A DNA stretch of 30,827 bases, from IMG/VR virus record IMGVR_UViG_3300008448_000401, positions 1 through 30,827 of that record; one strand, 5' to 3'. This stretch comes from a virus. Both the position numbers and the translations under genes were made by a program. The first letter of the stretch is position 1. Each line of letters begins with the position of its first letter. Below the pieces are notes generated by a model. That model was not told the DNA's origin, ran no database searches, and worked only from the letters and a program-made list of their open reading frames with translations. This document shows, one piece after another, positions 1 to 8,700 of the stretch.

Positions 1-873
1 TTGGCAAGTTCCTATCTTGAGGGTGCAAACTTTCTTACTGCGGCAGTTAGTACTCCAGCAGATTCTATGGGTCATTCTCTTCTTCTTCTCTGGGGTCCTG
101 AGGCTCAAGGGGATTTCGTCCGCTGGTGCCAACTTGGGGGACTCTGGACTTTTGTGGCACTCCACGGAGCCTTTGCCCTTATAGGTTTCATGCTTCGTCA
201 GTTTGAGATTGCTCGTCTGGTCGGTATCCGTCCTTATAATGCAATCGCATTCTCTGGTCCTATCGCAGTATTTGTTTCTGTATTCCTGATGTATCCACTG
301 GGTCAGTCCAGTTGGTTCTTCGCACCATCCTTTGGTGTTGCTGCTATCTTCAGGTTCCTTCTGTTTCTTCAGGGTTTCCACAACTGGACCCTCAACCCCT
401 TCCATATGATGGGAGTTGCTGGTATACTGGGTGGAGCACTGCTCTGTGCGATTCATGGAGCAACTGTAGAAAACACTTTATTTGAAGACAGTGATCAAGC
501 AAACACTTTCAAGGCGTTTGAACCTACGCAGGAAGAAGAGACCTATTCGATGGTCACTGCCAACAGATTCTGGTCTCAGATTTTCGGAATTGCATTCAGC
601 AATAAGCGTTGGCTTCATTTCTTTATGTTGTTTGTTCCTGTTATGGGTCTTTGGACCAGTAGCATTGGTATTATTGGTCTTGCACTTAACCTTAGAGCTT
701 ATGACTTTGTTTCACAAGAGATCAGAGCGGCTGAGGATCCAGAGTTTGAAACCTTCTACACAAAAAACATTCTTCTGAATGAAGGTCTTCGTGCTTGGAT
801 GGCTCCAGTAGATCAACCTCATGAGAACTTTGTGTTCCCAGAGGAAGTTCTACCGAGAGGCAACGCCCTCTAA
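1..873 (+). CDS. psbD: Photosystem II D2 protein, 5'-truncated by the window edge
   Basis: D2 is one of the two photosystem II reaction-centre proteins in the thylakoid membrane; phage copies keep electron transport going while the host is shut down. The 290 residues seen match D2 from about residue 63 to the usual end (RGNAL), so about 62 N-terminal residues lie upstream, and the TTG at base 1 is an internal Leu codon, not a start. With this offset of 62 the key residues fall exactly in place: His117 (window residue 55), redox-active Tyr160 (98), chlorophyll ligand His197 (135), and iron ligands His214 (152) and His268 (206). Transmembrane helices B-E are covered. The reading frame is intact, so the gene looks functional. 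Ala stands where I remember Cys in many host D2 proteins (residue 71). A terminator follows directly. Confidence 0.98.
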   Translation: MASSYLEGANFLTAAVSTPADSMGHSLLLLWGPEAQGDFVRWCQLGGLWTFVALHGAFALIGFMLRQFEIARLVGIRPYNAIAFSGPIAVFVSVFLMYPLGQSSWFFAPSFGVAAIFRFLLFLQGFHNWTLNPFHMMGVAGILGGALLCAIHGATVENTLFEDSDQANTFKAFEPTQEEETYSMVTANRFWSQIFGIAFSNKRWLHFFMLFVPVMGLWTSSIGIIGLALNLRAYDFVSQEIRAAEDPEFETFYTKNILLNEGLRAWMAPVDQPHENFVFPEEVLPRGNAL

Positions 874-875
874 AA

Positions 876-882
876 CTAAATA
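876..882 (+). promoter_or_regulatory. Late-promoter-like motif CTAAATA after psbD
   Basis: CTAAATA sits three bases after the psbD stop codon and 33 nt before the small gene at 909. It resembles the T4 late -10 element (TATAAATA) and is the same word seen before gp54, gp26 and other late genes here. A terminator hairpin begins at once after it, so its use as a promoter is doubtful. Confidence 0.3.
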
Positions 883-883
883 A

Positions 884-908
884 GGGAGTTCTCTGAACTC
901 CTTTTTTT
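884..908 (+). terminator. Intrinsic terminator of psbD
   Basis: GGAGTTC (885-891), a three-base loop TCT, then GAACTCC (895-901), followed by a run of T to 908. This is a perfect 7-bp stem with a T tract: a classic Rho-independent terminator, starting 11 bases after the psbD stop. Confidence 0.9.
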
Positions 909-983
909 ATGTTAGGAATTCTAATATTTTTCATACTCTTCGGTTTCTTTATGTTTTTTATGTCAATCCTACAAGACTTATGA
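909..983 (+). CDS. Possible 24-residue hydrophobic peptide
   Basis: The ATG directly follows the T tract of the psbD terminator. The 24 codons read MLGILIFFILFGFF followed by MFFMSILQDL, almost entirely hydrophobic and long enough for one membrane span. The stop codon overlaps the next start (ATGA at 980-983), the coupling pattern used throughout this cluster. Against it: no ribosome binding site is visible at a proper distance, and AT-rich DNA easily yields Phe/Leu/Ile-rich frames. No function can be assigned. Confidence 0.25.
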   Translation: MLGILIFFILFGFFMFFMSILQDL

Positions 984-1102
984 TATCGACAGAAACACCA
1001 TATAAACTCGCAGAAATCATCAGAGATACTTGGCCTGGACTTTACAGAAAACCTCAAGTATCCTATAATAATCAAAAGACTTTAAAGAATGAAAAAGTAT
1101 AA
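980..1102 (+). CDS. Small hypothetical protein, 40 residues
   Basis: Forty codons from ATG 980 to TAA 1100-1102. The start overlaps the preceding stop as ATGA, and the end overlaps the next gene (start 1089) by 14 bp. The product is soluble, with the segment KLAEIIRDTWPGLYRKPQ, which looks like ordinary protein rather than AT-rich noise. No Shine-Dalgarno is obvious, so translation probably depends on coupling. I do not recognise a family. Its place in a chain of overlapping small genes is the main support. Confidence 0.45.
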   Translation: MISTETPYKLAEIIRDTWPGLYRKPQVSYNNQKTLKNEKV

Positions 1103-1385
1103 TGAAGAATATTTTTCAGTAATTCAGATTAATACTGGGAAAAAGATTGTTGACTGTGGTGATGAAATGGATGCACTAGCAATGGTCGCTTTGGATCCAC
1201 AGAACCGAACTTACACACGCAATAAGTTTTTAATGAGTCCTGTAATTGATGTAGAAATGCCGAAGGCACTTCCTACTAATGAGATCGTTGTGAATATGGA
1301 TGGAGGTGTTGGTGGTTCTTGGGAAGTAAAAGACTTGCCACAGATCAAACTTCCACAAGGTCAAGGAGAACCTGTGGTGGTATGA
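1089..1385 (+). CDS. Hypothetical protein, 98 residues
   Basis: Unrecognised soluble protein beginning MKKYNEEYFSVIQINTGKKI, with a Gly-rich centre (MDGGVGGSW, residues 70-78) and a Pro/Gln-rich tail. The stop TGA 1383-1385 overlaps the next start as ATGA, indicating translational coupling. The coding frame is clean, and the residue mix looks like a small conserved phage protein. It lies between psbD and an oxygenase gene, a region of cyanophage genomes known for variable auxiliary genes. No function is claimed. Confidence 0.75.
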   Translation: MKKYNEEYFSVIQINTGKKIVDCGDEMDALAMVALDPQNRTYTRNKFLMSPVIDVEMPKALPTNEIVVNMDGGVGGSWEVKDLPQIKLPQGQGEPVVV

Positions 1386-1579
1386 ACTATCGTAAACATA
1401 AACAAGTAGAGAATCACAAAAAGAAAAAGATGTACACACCTGAGGGTTATGTAGGAGATCCCCCAGATGCTAAATGTCCACACTGCGGGGAATCTGGAAA
1501 ATCTTGTTCTCATGTAAATAGTCTAAGTCGTGCTTGGGCAAGAGGTGCTTGTGCTAAAAAGCATAATTCAAGTTCTTGA
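1382..1579 (+). CDS. Small protein with zinc-ribbon-like Cys/His cluster, 65 residues
   Basis: I place the start at ATG 1382, which overlaps the stop of the gene before (ATGA); an in-frame start further upstream at 1319 would lie deep inside that gene. The N-terminus is very basic (MNYRKHKQVENHKKKK). A cluster CPHCGESGKSCSHV (residues 32-45) gives CxxC-x6-CxH, the right spacing to bind one zinc ion, and a further Cys lies near the end. Such small basic zinc proteins often bind nucleic acid, but that is inference. The end overlaps the next frame by a few bases, and the oxygenase gene follows. Confidence 0.6.
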   Translation: MNYRKHKQVENHKKKKMYTPEGYVGDPPDAKCPHCGESGKSCSHVNSLSRAWARGACAKKHNSSS

Positions 1580-1602
1580 AAAAATCAAATTATATTGTAA
1601 TC

Positions 1603-2229
1603 ATGGACAAAATACAAATTCTACCTCAAACAATCTTTGAGTTTAAATCAACTCCAGAACTTCTTTATGATACTCAAAGGAAAGTGGAGGATTTAACCTG
1701 GGAACCAAATCTCTATACCCAAAGATCGATAGACATTTACTTAAATAAGAATCATTTATTTAATGATCTTCATGAGTGGTTTCATGAATGTTTAGTAATG
1801 GTTAAAAGGTCTGTAGAATATCAGGCGACGGATATAAAAATAACTCAGTCCTGGGCAAATAGGGCGGATCAAGGGCAATGGCACGAACCTCATAAACATC
1901 CAAACTCTATTTTTAGTGGGATATATTATTTGACAGATAATGTTGTCGGTACAACTTTTATGGTGAAGAATATTTGGGATACTTATAATGGATATGATGG
2001 AAAGATTGGAGAATCATTTTGCCATTTTCTTCAACATGATAGATCATTTGTTGAAACTGTAGTTAAAGGAGATCCTGGAAAACTTTTGATTTTTCCATCT
2101 ATTTTACAACATGGTGTAAGACCAAATGAATCGGAAGAGACTAGATATACAATTTCATTTAATTCTTTCCTTTGTGGTGATATAGGAAGTTTTGGGAATC
2201 TAAGTGGATTAACTTTAGATATAAAATAA
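1603..2229 (+). CDS. Putative 2OG-Fe(II) oxygenase family protein
   Basis: The 208-residue product resembles the phage 2-oxoglutarate/Fe(II) dioxygenase-like family (double-stranded beta-helix fold) that is frequent in cyanophages. Visible family marks are the QSWANR segment, then WHEPHKHPNSIFSGIYYL with the metal-ligand His residues, and a C-terminal HGVRPNESEETRYTISFN that holds the distal His and the Arg expected to bind 2-oxoglutarate. The substrate is unknown; protein, nucleic acid or small-molecule hydroxylation are all possible. The start is chosen at ATG 1603; a TTG at 1576 would add nine residues and overlap the gene before. It is the last gene of the post-psbD chain. Confidence 0.75.
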   Translation: MDKIQILPQTIFEFKSTPELLYDTQRKVEDLTWEPNLYTQRSIDIYLNKNHLFNDLHEWFHECLVMVKRSVEYQATDIKITQSWANRADQGQWHEPHKHPNSIFSGIYYLTDNVVGTTFMVKNIWDTYNGYDGKIGESFCHFLQHDRSFVETVVKGDPGKLLIFPSILQHGVRPNESEETRYTISFNSFLCGDIGSFGNLSGLTLDIK

Positions 2230-2269
2230 ACAAACAATTTGCGTATAATTCTAAACTTGGATTTGAAGT

Positions 2270-2276
2270 CTAAATA
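2270..2276 (+). promoter_or_regulatory. Late-promoter-like CTAAATA upstream of HNH gene
   Basis: CTAAATA lies 26 nt upstream of the HNH start codon, in the 66-bp gap after the oxygenase gene. It is the same word and similar spacing as upstream of gp54 and gp26, and resembles the T4 late promoter. Confidence 0.5.
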
Positions 2277-2295
2277 ATTAAAATCGCAATCGCTT

Positions 2296-2667
2296 ATGGA
2301 TCTCCTCCGTTCGCCTTCAGAGTACTTGTTCAATTTAAGAACAACAAGTCCAGGAGAAGCGAAACGAATGTGGAGGCGACAGATAAGAGAAAAATGGGAA
2401 CATCAATGTGCCTATTGTGGGTCTGAAGAAAACCTTACAATAGATCATATCGTTCCTCAATCAAAAGGTGGAATGGATTTTACAAATAATGTAGTCTGCT
2501 GCTGCCACGATTGTAATCAGTCAAAGGGGCACGAGCACTGGAAGTTGTGGTATGTTCAGCAAGACTTTTATAGTGAAGAAAGGTTTGATAAGATAGAAGA
2601 ATGGATGAAACCAGATCCACCAGCCAATTTATTTGCATATCGTCCGAGACGCAATAACGCTAGTTAA
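2296..2667 (+). CDS. HNH homing-type endonuclease
   Basis: A 123-residue free-standing HNH nuclease. A zinc knuckle is formed by C38-x2-C41 and C70-x2-C73; the catalytic beta-beta-alpha-metal core is LTIDHIVPQSKGG (D50, H51), then NNVV and HDCNQSKG (N74). The stretch before the core (EAKRMWRRQIREKWEHQ) is basic and helical. HNH enzymes of this type nick or cut DNA and can spread themselves into phages lacking them. In some cyanophages, such as S-PM2, a freestanding HNH gene sits next to the photosystem genes psbA/psbD; here one lies 1.4 kb after psbD. A late-promoter-like motif precedes it, and a short palindrome and the giant fibre gene follow. Confidence 0.88.
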   Translation: MDLLRSPSEYLFNLRTTSPGEAKRMWRRQIREKWEHQCAYCGSEENLTIDHIVPQSKGGMDFTNNVVCCCHDCNQSKGHEHWKLWYVQQDFYSEERFDKIEEWMKPDPPANLFAYRPRRNNAS

Positions 2668-2682
2668 ATAAATAACTTAAAG

Positions 2683-2696
2683 CTCTTATATAAGAG
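2683..2696. repeat. 14-bp perfect palindrome before the first fibre gene
   Basis: CTCTTATATAAGAG reads the same on both strands and lies in the 56-bp gap between the HNH gene and the 2089-residue structural gene, 28 nt before the start codon. TTAAATAAATA, similar to the late-promoter word, lies just upstream (2664-2674). It has no T tract directly behind it, so it could be a weak hairpin or a protein-binding site. Confidence 0.5.
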
Positions 2697-2723
2697 TGTT
2701 TAGGTATATACCGAGAATAATAA

Positions 2724-5700
2724 ATGGCAACTCCTTTTAGGCTTAAAAGATCTGCTGTACCTGGAAAAAGACCTACATTAAGTGATTTACAGTTAGGAGA
2801 ATTAGGTTTTAATACTTACGATGCGTATCTATTTGCAACAAGAGATGCAAGTGGTGTTGGGATAGGTACGACTGTAACATTATTAACACCTTGGACTGAA
2901 AACTTTGGCGCAGCCTCAATTTATTATCAAAACACTGTTGGAATAGGGACCACAAATCCAACATCAAAATTCACAGTTCAGGGTGATGTATTAATCAGTG
3001 GGTTTAGTACAGTTAGATCTGACCTAACAGTTGCAGGTGTTACCACAACAAGACATTTAAATGTAATTGGATTCACCACAGTTGTTAATCAATCGATTAC
3101 TGGTGTAGCGACGATTGGTGGAAATTTATCTGTCTCTGGTGTCTCTACATTTGGTGGCATTACTACAGTTACTGGGACTACATTATTCTCTAGACAATTA
3201 AATGTTGCAGGTGTATCGACATTTAATCAAGTCAAAATTGGATTTACAACTATTTCGGCAATTGCAAATGATAATTATAATTCAACAATTGTTGTTGGTG
3301 ATGATCTTTATATTTACCAAGATAGAAGTCCTGGAAGTACTCCATACAATACTATTCATAGTAATGAATATGATTTATATCTGGGGACCAGGGGAGAAAC
3401 TGGAGGGAATTTAATCTTCACCTGGTTAGTTGGAATACACACTGGAAATGATGCATTCTCCAATAATAGTGGATGGGTTAGTTTAGGATATGGTGATGAT
3501 CCTTATAAACTTACAACTATTGGATCTGGAGTAACAGTTTCTGGGACTACCTTTACAAATCAATTGAATGTTTCTGGAGTATCTACTTTAGGAACTGGTG
3601 TTACTATTACTTCTGGTGGAAATATCAATGCTGTTTCTGGTGTAGTCACAGCAGCTCAGTTTACAACTGGGGTTGGTGCTGGAATTACAATCACCACAAA
3701 TACAATTTTTGCACCACAACTACTGATTATTGATCCTTCTCCAGCTGGTGTAGGAACAACCAGTGGAGTTGTTCAAATTAAAGGTGATCTTTATGTAGAT
3801 GGTACACAATTTGTTGTTAATTCTACCACCATTGAACTTGGTGATTTTAATATTGGTATTGCAACAACAGTAGGAACCAATGCACTTCTTGATGGTGCAG
3901 GACTTGGAATTGGATCTGCTAATATCCGTAAGAACTTAACATATGCTAATGGTAGCGATTCACTAAAATCAAGTGAGAACTTTGATCTAGCTTCTGGTAA
4001 AGTTTATAAGATTAATGGAACAGAAGTATTAAGTGCAACACAACTTACAGTTGCAAATATTAATGCTGTTGGAGTCTCTACACTGGGAACTCTAGCAGTC
4101 GCTGGAGTTACAACAACCAGACATCTAAATGTCGTTGGTTTCACTACAGTTGTTAATCAATCTATTACTGGTGTAGCGACAGTTGGAACTCTGGCAGTTT
4201 CAGGTGTCACGACAACTCAACACTTAAATGTTTCCGGTGTTTCTACTTTTAGTGGTGCAATTGACGCAAATTCCACATCTAATTTCCAAGGAGATGTCAC
4301 ACTTCAATCTAACTTAATTCTTGGGGATAATGATCAAATAGAATTGGGTGCTAGTACTGATCTTTTAATTACACATTTGTCGTCCACAAATAATTCTTTA
4401 ATCAGAAATTCAAATACACTTGGATCTTTCATTATTGATACTGCTGCTGGAAGTCCCATTGAATTAAGACTCAGTAGTGGTGGAGAAAAAATGGGAGTGT
4501 TCACTCCAAATGGTGCAGTAGAACTCTATTACGACAATGTAAGGGAATTTGAGACCACTGGATATGGTGCTACTGTCTTTGGAGTTCTTCAGACACAAGG
4601 ACTTAATATAACAGGATTCACTACAGTCGTTAACCAGAGTATTACTGGTGTAGCTACTGCTGGAACTTTAGCGGTTTCTGGAGTTACCACAACTCAGCAT
4701 CTTAATGTTGTTGGATTTACAACGGTCGTTAACCAAAGCATAACTGGTGTAGCGACCATTGGAACTTTAGCGGTTTCTGGTGTCACTATAACCCAGCATC
4801 TTAATGTTGTTGGATTTACAACGGTTGTTAATCAATCGATTACTGGTGTAGCGACCATTGGAACTTTAGCGGTTTCTGGTGTCACTACAACCCAGCATCT
4901 TAATGTTGTTGGATTTACAACGGTTGTTAATCAATCGATTACTGGTGTAGCGACGGTTGGATCTAACTTAGCCGTCGCTGGTGTAACCACAACCCAACAC
5001 CTAAACGTAACTGGATTCACCACAGTCGTTAACCAAAGCATTACTGGTGTTTTAACAGTATCGAATGGTATTCAAGGTATTGGTATTCAGTCTGGTGGAT
5101 CTATTATTACGACTGGTATCATTACATCTATTAATTTTGTTGGTGCGGGAAATAGTTTTTCATACAACGCTGGAACTAAGACTGTTGATATCAATATTGG
5201 TGGAAGTCAGTGGACTTTTGTTGATCCTGGCAGTCCAACCGTAAGCAGCATTTATAGAGTAAATGGTAATGTTGGAATAGGAACCACAAATCCAACATCA
5301 AAACTTGATGTTGTAGGAGACATAAAGGTTTCTGGTGTTTCTACATTTCAAGGTAATGTATATCTTGGTGATAATGATAGTTTATATTTTGGTGATGGTA
5401 ATGACTTACAGATTTATAGTGATGGAACTAATAGTTTTATAAGAGAACAAGGTCCAGGATTTTTCTTTATTGATACTAATAATGTAGTTAATATTAGAAA
5501 AAATGCTTCCGAAGATATTGCAAAATTCAATGTTGATGGTGCAGTAGAACTCTATTACGACAACTCTAAAGAATTTGAAACCACTGGATACGGTGCAACG
5601 GTCTTTGGAGTTCTTGAATCACAAGGACTTAATATAACAGGATTCACTACAGTTGTTAACCAGAGTATTACTGGTGTAGCGACAGTCGGATCTAACTTAT

Positions 5701-8700
5701 CCGTCGCTGGAGTTACAACAACTCAACACTTAAACGTAACTGGATTCACTACGGTCGTTAACCAAAGCATAACTGGTGTAGCTACCATTGGAACTCTAGC
5801 GGTTTCTGGAGTTACCACAACTCAGCACTTAAATGTAACTGGATTTACTACAGTCGTTAATCAATCTATTACTGGTGTAGCGACAGTTGGAACTCTGAAT
5901 GTTTCTGGTATTGCTACTTTCCAAAATAATGTAAGTATTGCTGATAGTGCAAATCTATACATTGGTACTGGAAATGATTTAAGAATCTTCCACAATGGAG
6001 CAAATAGTTTTATTCAAGATAATGGAACTGGAAATCTTTTCATTGATGCATCTAACACTTATTATAGAGCTGCCACACACTTAATTCAAAATTCTAGTTC
6101 ATCAGAAAATCTTGCGGTTTTCACTTCAAATGGTTCGGTAGCACTTTATTATGATAACACCAAAACATTTGAAACCACTGGATATGGTGCAACAATATTT
6201 GGTATCCTAGATACTCAAGGACTTAATGTAATTGGTATAGCGACTGTTGGATCTAATTTAGCAGTTTCTGGTATTACAACAGTTGGATCTAACTTAGCAG
6301 TCGCTGGAGTCACTACAACTCAACACCTCAATGTATCTGGATTCACCACCGTTGTTAACCAAAGCATAACTGGTGTAGCGACTGTTGGAACTTTAGCGGT
6401 TTCTGGTGTTACAACAACCAGACATCTAAATGTCGTTGGTTTCACTACAGTTGTTAATCAGAGTATTACTGGTGTTGCTACTGCTGGAACTCTGGCGGTT
6501 TCTGGTGTCACAACAACTCAGCACCTCAACGTATCTGGAATTGCAACATTGAACAGAGTTGCAATAACAACAGAGTTTAACGTTTATGCACCTTTATCTA
6601 CTTTCCACAATGACGTTAATATTAATGGAAACCTTTCAATTGGTGGAACAACAGTTGTTTTAAATGCTGCACAACTTCAAGTAAAGGATAAAGATATTGT
6701 TCTTGGAGTCACTACTAATGCTCTTGGTAATGACGTTTCCAAGGATAGCACTGCAAATCACGGTGGAATTGCGATTGCTTCTACTGAAGGAACTCCACTT
6801 ATTGACATTAATATTGTTGGAATTGATACTATTCCATCCACATATAAGCAAATTATGTGGATTGCAAAAGATACTCTGGGTGCAGGCACAACTGATGCAT
6901 GGCACTTTAATTATGGTGTTGGTATTGGATCTACTCAAATTCCTAATGGAGTTAGACTTGCTGTAGGTCGTGTTCAAGTTACTGATAATACAGTTTCTTC
7001 TGAAAACTTATCGATAAGTGGTGTTGCAACTGTTGGATCTAATTTAACTGTTGCTGGTGTAACTTCAACCAGACACTTAAGTGTCACTGGATTTACCACA
7101 ACTGCAAATCAATCTATTACTGGTGTTGCAACTATTGCAACCCTGGCGGTTACAGGTGTCACCACAACTCAACATCTTAATGTAATTGGTATAGCGACTG
7201 TTCAATCTAACTTAGCAGTTTCTGGTATTGCAACAGTAGGATCTAACCTGGCGGTTTCTGGTGTTACAACAACCAGACACTTGAACGTTATTGGATTCAC
7301 TACTGTTGTGAATCAATCAATAACCGGCGTTGCTACTGCTGGAACTTTAGCGGTTTCTGGTGTCACCACAACTCAGCATTTAAATGTTTCTGGTGTCTCA
7401 ACTCTTGGAGTTTCTACATTCACTGGAACCGTAAGTTTTGGAACTTCTGCTTACTTTGGTGATAATGATATTGCTTATTTTGGTGATGGTAATGATTTAA
7501 ATGTCTATCATGATGGAACTAATAGTTATATTGCTGATTATGGCGTTGGAAGATTAATTCTTGCATCTAATGGTGCTGGAGTTGATATAATAAAAGCACC
7601 TTTTGAAAACATCGCATCATTTAATACCGATGGTGCAGTAGAACTCTATTACGACAACTCTAAAGAATTTGAAACCACTGGATACGGTGCAACGGTCTTT
7701 GGTATTCTTCAATCACAAGGACTTCAAGTTAATTCTGGTGTTTCAACAGTCGGTTTCTTAACGGCAACCAACATCTGGAATGCTGGTATTACAACGTCTT
7801 CAAGACTTACACTGAACGGAGCAAACAACACTGCAGATGGTGGAGGACAGATATATCTCAACGGTGCAACAGGAAACCGTATTGACTTCAACCAAAATGG
7901 TGGTGGTGCTCCTACATTTACAACAAGAAGTGCTGGAACCAAGATAGTTTTATATCCTAATCTTACTGCTGGTTCTGTTGATTATGCACTTGGTATTGAA
8001 GGTAATACCTTATGGTACTCTGTTCCATCTTCATCTAACCAACACCGTTGGTATGCAGGAACCACACAACTCGCAGACCTTAAAGGAACTGGTGAATTAG
8101 TTATTGGTTCTACAAGTCTCACAGGAACCTCAAACCAAAAACTTCAAGTATCTGGTGGTGCTTATGTTTCTGGTTTTGTTGGTATAGGACAGACTAATCC
8201 TGCAAATAGACTTGAAGTTGTTGGAAATACTTGGTTAAATAACTCTTCTGGAGATACCGGAGTAAGAGCACAAGGTCTCACAGTATCACTTGCTCCTAGT
8301 AATAATTTTACACCAGGAACAGATCCTGGCGATTCTTTAAGAAATACTACATTTGCAGTTAAAGGTGCTACAAGACCTGCCATCATCACACTTCGTAATG
8401 TTGATAATGGTAATGCTTTTTATGATTTAATTGCTGATGGAAACAGTAATTCATTCTATATTCAAAGACCAGGAACTTCTCCTGCTCTTACAATTAATAG
8501 TTCTAATAATATCGGCATAGGAACCACAAATCCAACTCAATTACTTGATGTTCGTGGTAATGTAGCGGTTTCTGGTGTCACAACAACGCAACACCTTAAC
8601 GTATCTGGTATTGCAACGATTGCAAATCTAGTTGTTTCTGGAATTATAACAGCGACTTCTGTAGCATCAACGTATGCTATACAAGGATCTGTAGTTTCAT

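Noticed and set aside
722-1075. Minus-strand frame of 117 codons over the psbD end
   Set aside because: It crosses the psbD 3' end and its terminator, the composition is atypical, and no start context is visible.
1319-1381. Upstream extension of the zinc-ribbon-like small gene
   Set aside because: It would overlap 67 bp of the preceding gene; ATG 1382 with the ATGA joint is the natural start.
2244-2249. TATAAT before the HNH gene as a sigma70 promoter
   Set aside because: No -35-like hexamer lies 16-18 bp upstream; the CTAAATA motif at 2270 is a better candidate.
4600-5050. Regular repeats considered as a CRISPR array
   Set aside because: The 99-bp period, the intact reading frame and the lack of short palindromic repeats with unique spacers show coding repeats of a fibre shaft.
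6660-6977. Overlapping frames on both strands within the giant fibre gene
   Set aside because: Shadows of the real reading frame; low-complexity Leu/Asn/Ser-rich products caused by repetitive Thr/Gly codons.
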